Below, piece after piece: positions 62,267 through 64,000 of a DNA stretch of 64,000 nt (positions are counted from its first letter, which is position 1; each line of letters starts with the position of its first letter). Origin of the DNA: Veillonella nakazawae (GTDB lineage Bacteria; Bacillota; Negativicutes; Veillonellales; Veillonellaceae). A program made the translations under genes and the position numbers. The stretch spans positions 209,001 through 273,000 of the forward strand of contig NZ_AP022321.1 in NCBI RefSeq assembly GCF_013393365.1. The letters are read 5' to 3'. The notes under the pieces were generated by a model that was not told the DNA's origin, ran no database searches, and saw only the letters and a list, made by a program, of their open reading frames with translations.

Positions 62267-63538
62267 ATGATTAAACGTAAAATGACCAGTGCTTTTGCAG
62301 TGGCAGCCATGATGAGTGTGGCTACAGCGTTTGCTGTTAATCCATTTTCCGATGTTCCGTCCGATAGCTGGGCATACCAAGCAGTAGATCAATTGGCTAC
62401 AGCTGGTATTATCAATGGTTATCCTGATGGTACTTTTAAAGGCCAAAATAACATTACTCGTTACGAAATGGCTCAAATGATTGCGAAAGGCATGGCTAAT
62501 CAAGATCGTGCTAATGCAGAACAACAAGCTATGTTGAACCGCTTGGCTGACGAATTTTCCAATGAATTGAATACACTTGGTGTGCGTGTAGCTAAATTGG
62601 AAGACCGTGTAGGCAATGTAAAGGTTACTGGTGATGCTCGTATCAACTACATCGGTAAAGAGGGGATCGATGGTTATGATTACGAAGATAAACTTACAGC
62701 CCGTGTACGTTTAGGCTTAGATGCAAAGGTTAATAAAAATACATCTGTAAAAGCTCGTATTACAACAGGCTCTATTGAACTAGGTGATAGTTCTAAAGAT
62801 GCTCAAGCTAATTGGGATTTAGCATATGTAGAGCATAAATTCGGTAAAAATGTTGTAGTTGATGCTGGTCGTTATACCCAAAAATTTGGTGGTGGCTTGA
62901 TTTATAGCTCTAACTTTGATGGTGTAGGCGCTACAGCGAAGCTAGGTGATAAAGTTACATTAAATGGTGCATATGGTTATATGACAGCAGGCCGTTTTGC
63001 TAAGACTAGTAAAGATGATAATGGTGATGTAGGTCTTATTAATGCCCATGTAGCTGTTAATGATCACTTTAGCTTTGGCGGTATGTTTGCTCATGTAGGT
63101 ACAACAAATGTACGTATGGGTAATGGCAAGAAAAATAACGAATTCGATAATGTATATGGCTTTAATGCTAAATATAATGTTGGTAAATTCGGTATTGATG
63201 GCGAGTGGGTAAAAGCATCTGGCTTGAGTGATTCCGATGTTTGGAACGTAGGCGTTAAATGGGGCGATTATAAAATTAACAAGAAAAACTCTTGGGATAT
63301 CCGCTTAGATTACTTTGATCAAGCTAAAAATGCACCTGTATTTAAAACGCAAAAATATGAATCTAATGACTTATTAAAGAAAACACGGTATGAAGGTTAT
63401 AAAGCATGGCAATTAGGTGCATCTTACGCACCAGAGAAAAATATTGGTATTAATGCATACTATGGCTTCCATGCGAAAACACAAGATGGTAACCGTGTAA
63501 ATGATTTCTACCGTGCAGACCTCAACTTCAAATTCTAG
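62267..63538 (+). CDS. OmpM-type SLH porin
   Basis: A 423-residue outer-membrane protein. After the signal peptide (MSVATAFA) an SLH domain (FSDVPSDSWAYQAVDQLATA, GIINGYPDGTFKGQNNITRYEMAQMI, residues about 25-75) would bind peptidoglycan-linked polymers. A short coiled coil follows (MLNRLADEFSNELNTLGVRVAKLED), then a beta-barrel ending in FYRADLNFKF, with a terminal Phe as in barrel proteins. OmpM proteins tether the outer membrane in Negativicutes. ATG 62267 follows TGTGAGG; an earlier frame start at 62219 adds a hydrophobic stretch without a site. It has a Fur-box-like site upstream. Confidence 0.92.
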   Translation: MIKRKMTSAFAVAAMMSVATAFAVNPFSDVPSDSWAYQAVDQLATAGIINGYPDGTFKGQNNITRYEMAQMIAKGMANQDRANAEQQAMLNRLADEFSNELNTLGVRVAKLEDRVGNVKVTGDARINYIGKEGIDGYDYEDKLTARVRLGLDAKVNKNTSVKARITTGSIELGDSSKDAQANWDLAYVEHKFGKNVVVDAGRYTQKFGGGLIYSSNFDGVGATAKLGDKVTLNGAYGYMTAGRFAKTSKDDNGDVGLINAHVAVNDHFSFGGMFAHVGTTNVRMGNGKKNNEFDNVYGFNAKYNVGKFGIDGEWVKASGLSDSDVWNVGVKWGDYKINKKNSWDIRLDYFDQAKNAPVFKTQKYESNDLLKKTRYEGYKAWQLGASYAPEKNIGINAYYGFHAKTQDGNRVNDFYRADLNFKF

Positions 63539-63683
63539 TTCTAATTTTAGGATGGATCTGGATTTAATAACTAATTAGTTTTAAGTTCTAAGTAGAATGC
63601 TATGTGGATTGAAATTGTTAGCATGCTACATTAGGCCAACTAGATATATACTGGTAGTTTGTATAAGAAATAGTGAGGTTTAT

Positions 63684-64000
63684 ATGGTAGAAGTAGTAAA
63701 AAAACAGTTTAAGAGTAAATACCATATTTTAATATGGATTGCGGTTTTATCCCTAATATTTATGGGAATGGTAGAATATGGTTATGTAACAGGCGGTAGA
63801 TCATTTGGTAACTGGAAGGTTCACTTAGGTCTTATTCCTTATGTTGCATGGCTTGTATTAACATATATTGCAACAAGACCAAAATGGTTTATCAAACGAT
63901 ATAATCCAAAAGAAATGTTTGAAGTTCATCGCATCGTAGGTATCGTTAGTGTTGTTCTTGTATGTGCACATTGGTATGTATACTTCTTGAAAGCATTGAA
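63684..64000 (+). CDS. Ferric-reductase-like transmembrane protein, 3' end outside window
   Basis: The 5' part of a paralogue of the 61409 gene: MVEVVKKQFKSKYHILIWIA, then GYVTGGRSFGNWKVHLGLIP, RPKWFIKRYNPKEMFEVHRI and CAHWYVYFL. Conserved residues match those around the likely haem histidines (FEVHRI, CAHWYV). ATG 63684 is behind GTGAGG. Truncated by the window edge. Confidence 0.78.
   Translation, partial: MVEVVKKQFKSKYHILIWIAVLSLIFMGMVEYGYVTGGRSFGNWKVHLGLIPYVAWLVLTYIATRPKWFIKRYNPKEMFEVHRIVGIVSVVLVCAHWYVYFLKAL

Overview
The window looks like a chromosomal segment of a Veillonella-type Negativicute, a diderm anaerobic Firmicute. The evidence is an AT-rich sequence, AGGAGG-type ribosome binding sites, an outer-membrane porin with an N-terminal SLH domain (OmpM type) at the right end, several further outer-membrane barrel proteins, a coproporphyrin-type haem pathway and a respiratory nitrate reductase. 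The genus call is by pattern recognition and was not tested against a database.

Layout. 1-3.0 kb: small membrane proteins (two DUF805) and a lipoprotein. 3.0-6.2 kb: ileS behind a T-box leader. 6.46 kb: an unlisted-type 25-residue amphipathic peptide gene with its own RBS and terminator. 6.8-10.5 kb: three tandem inverse-autotransporter-type barrels without passengers. 10.6-17.6 kb: a Sel1-repeat protein, an orphan amino-acid binding protein, an M20 amidohydrolase, a HAD phosphatase and a ferredoxin, with a 62-bp tandem repeat in between. 17.8-19.3 kb: guaA behind a dyad-overlapped promoter. 19.4-24.6 kb: a very AT-rich defence island, a type I Thoeris system: HTH regulator, ThsA (SIR2-SLOG), ThsB (TIR), a frameshifted TIR protein and a TIR protein with an unrecognised N-terminal domain. 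24.7-26.6 kb: small accessory genes and two GNAT acetyltransferases. 26.7-30.6 kb: a Mn/Fe/Zn-type ABC importer operon on the minus strand, followed upstream by a separate 31-residue peptide gene. 31.0-31.8 kb: two exported TonB-C-terminal-domain proteins. 32.0-36.6 kb: a DUF438/PAS protein, a PEP carboxykinase-like protein and a LysR regulator. 36.9-39.1 kb: a Ni-CO dehydrogenase with a fused histidine-rich tail at its N-terminus. 39.3-42.8 kb: MBL hydrolase, TetR regulator, small secreted protein, bioB with a BirA-type operator. 43.1-47.2 kb: YhaO/YhaN-like nuclease-ATPase pair. 47.4-51.9 kb: hemE-cpfC-cgoX and then hemQ, the last steps of coproporphyrin-dependent haem synthesis. 52.3-61.1 kb: narK, a Crp/Fnr regulator and narGHJI. 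61.4-64 kb: two ferric-reductase-like membrane proteins flanking an SLH porin, with Fur-family-like operators.

How the parts fit. Haem made by the hem cluster is needed by NarI, which suits its position beside the nitrate respiration genes. The most notable elements are the Thoeris island with its expanded TIR set, the histidine-tailed CO dehydrogenase, the passenger-less barrel array, and two short peptide genes. A strong terminator hairpin lies just before narG, suggesting attenuation between the regulator and the nitrate reductase operon.
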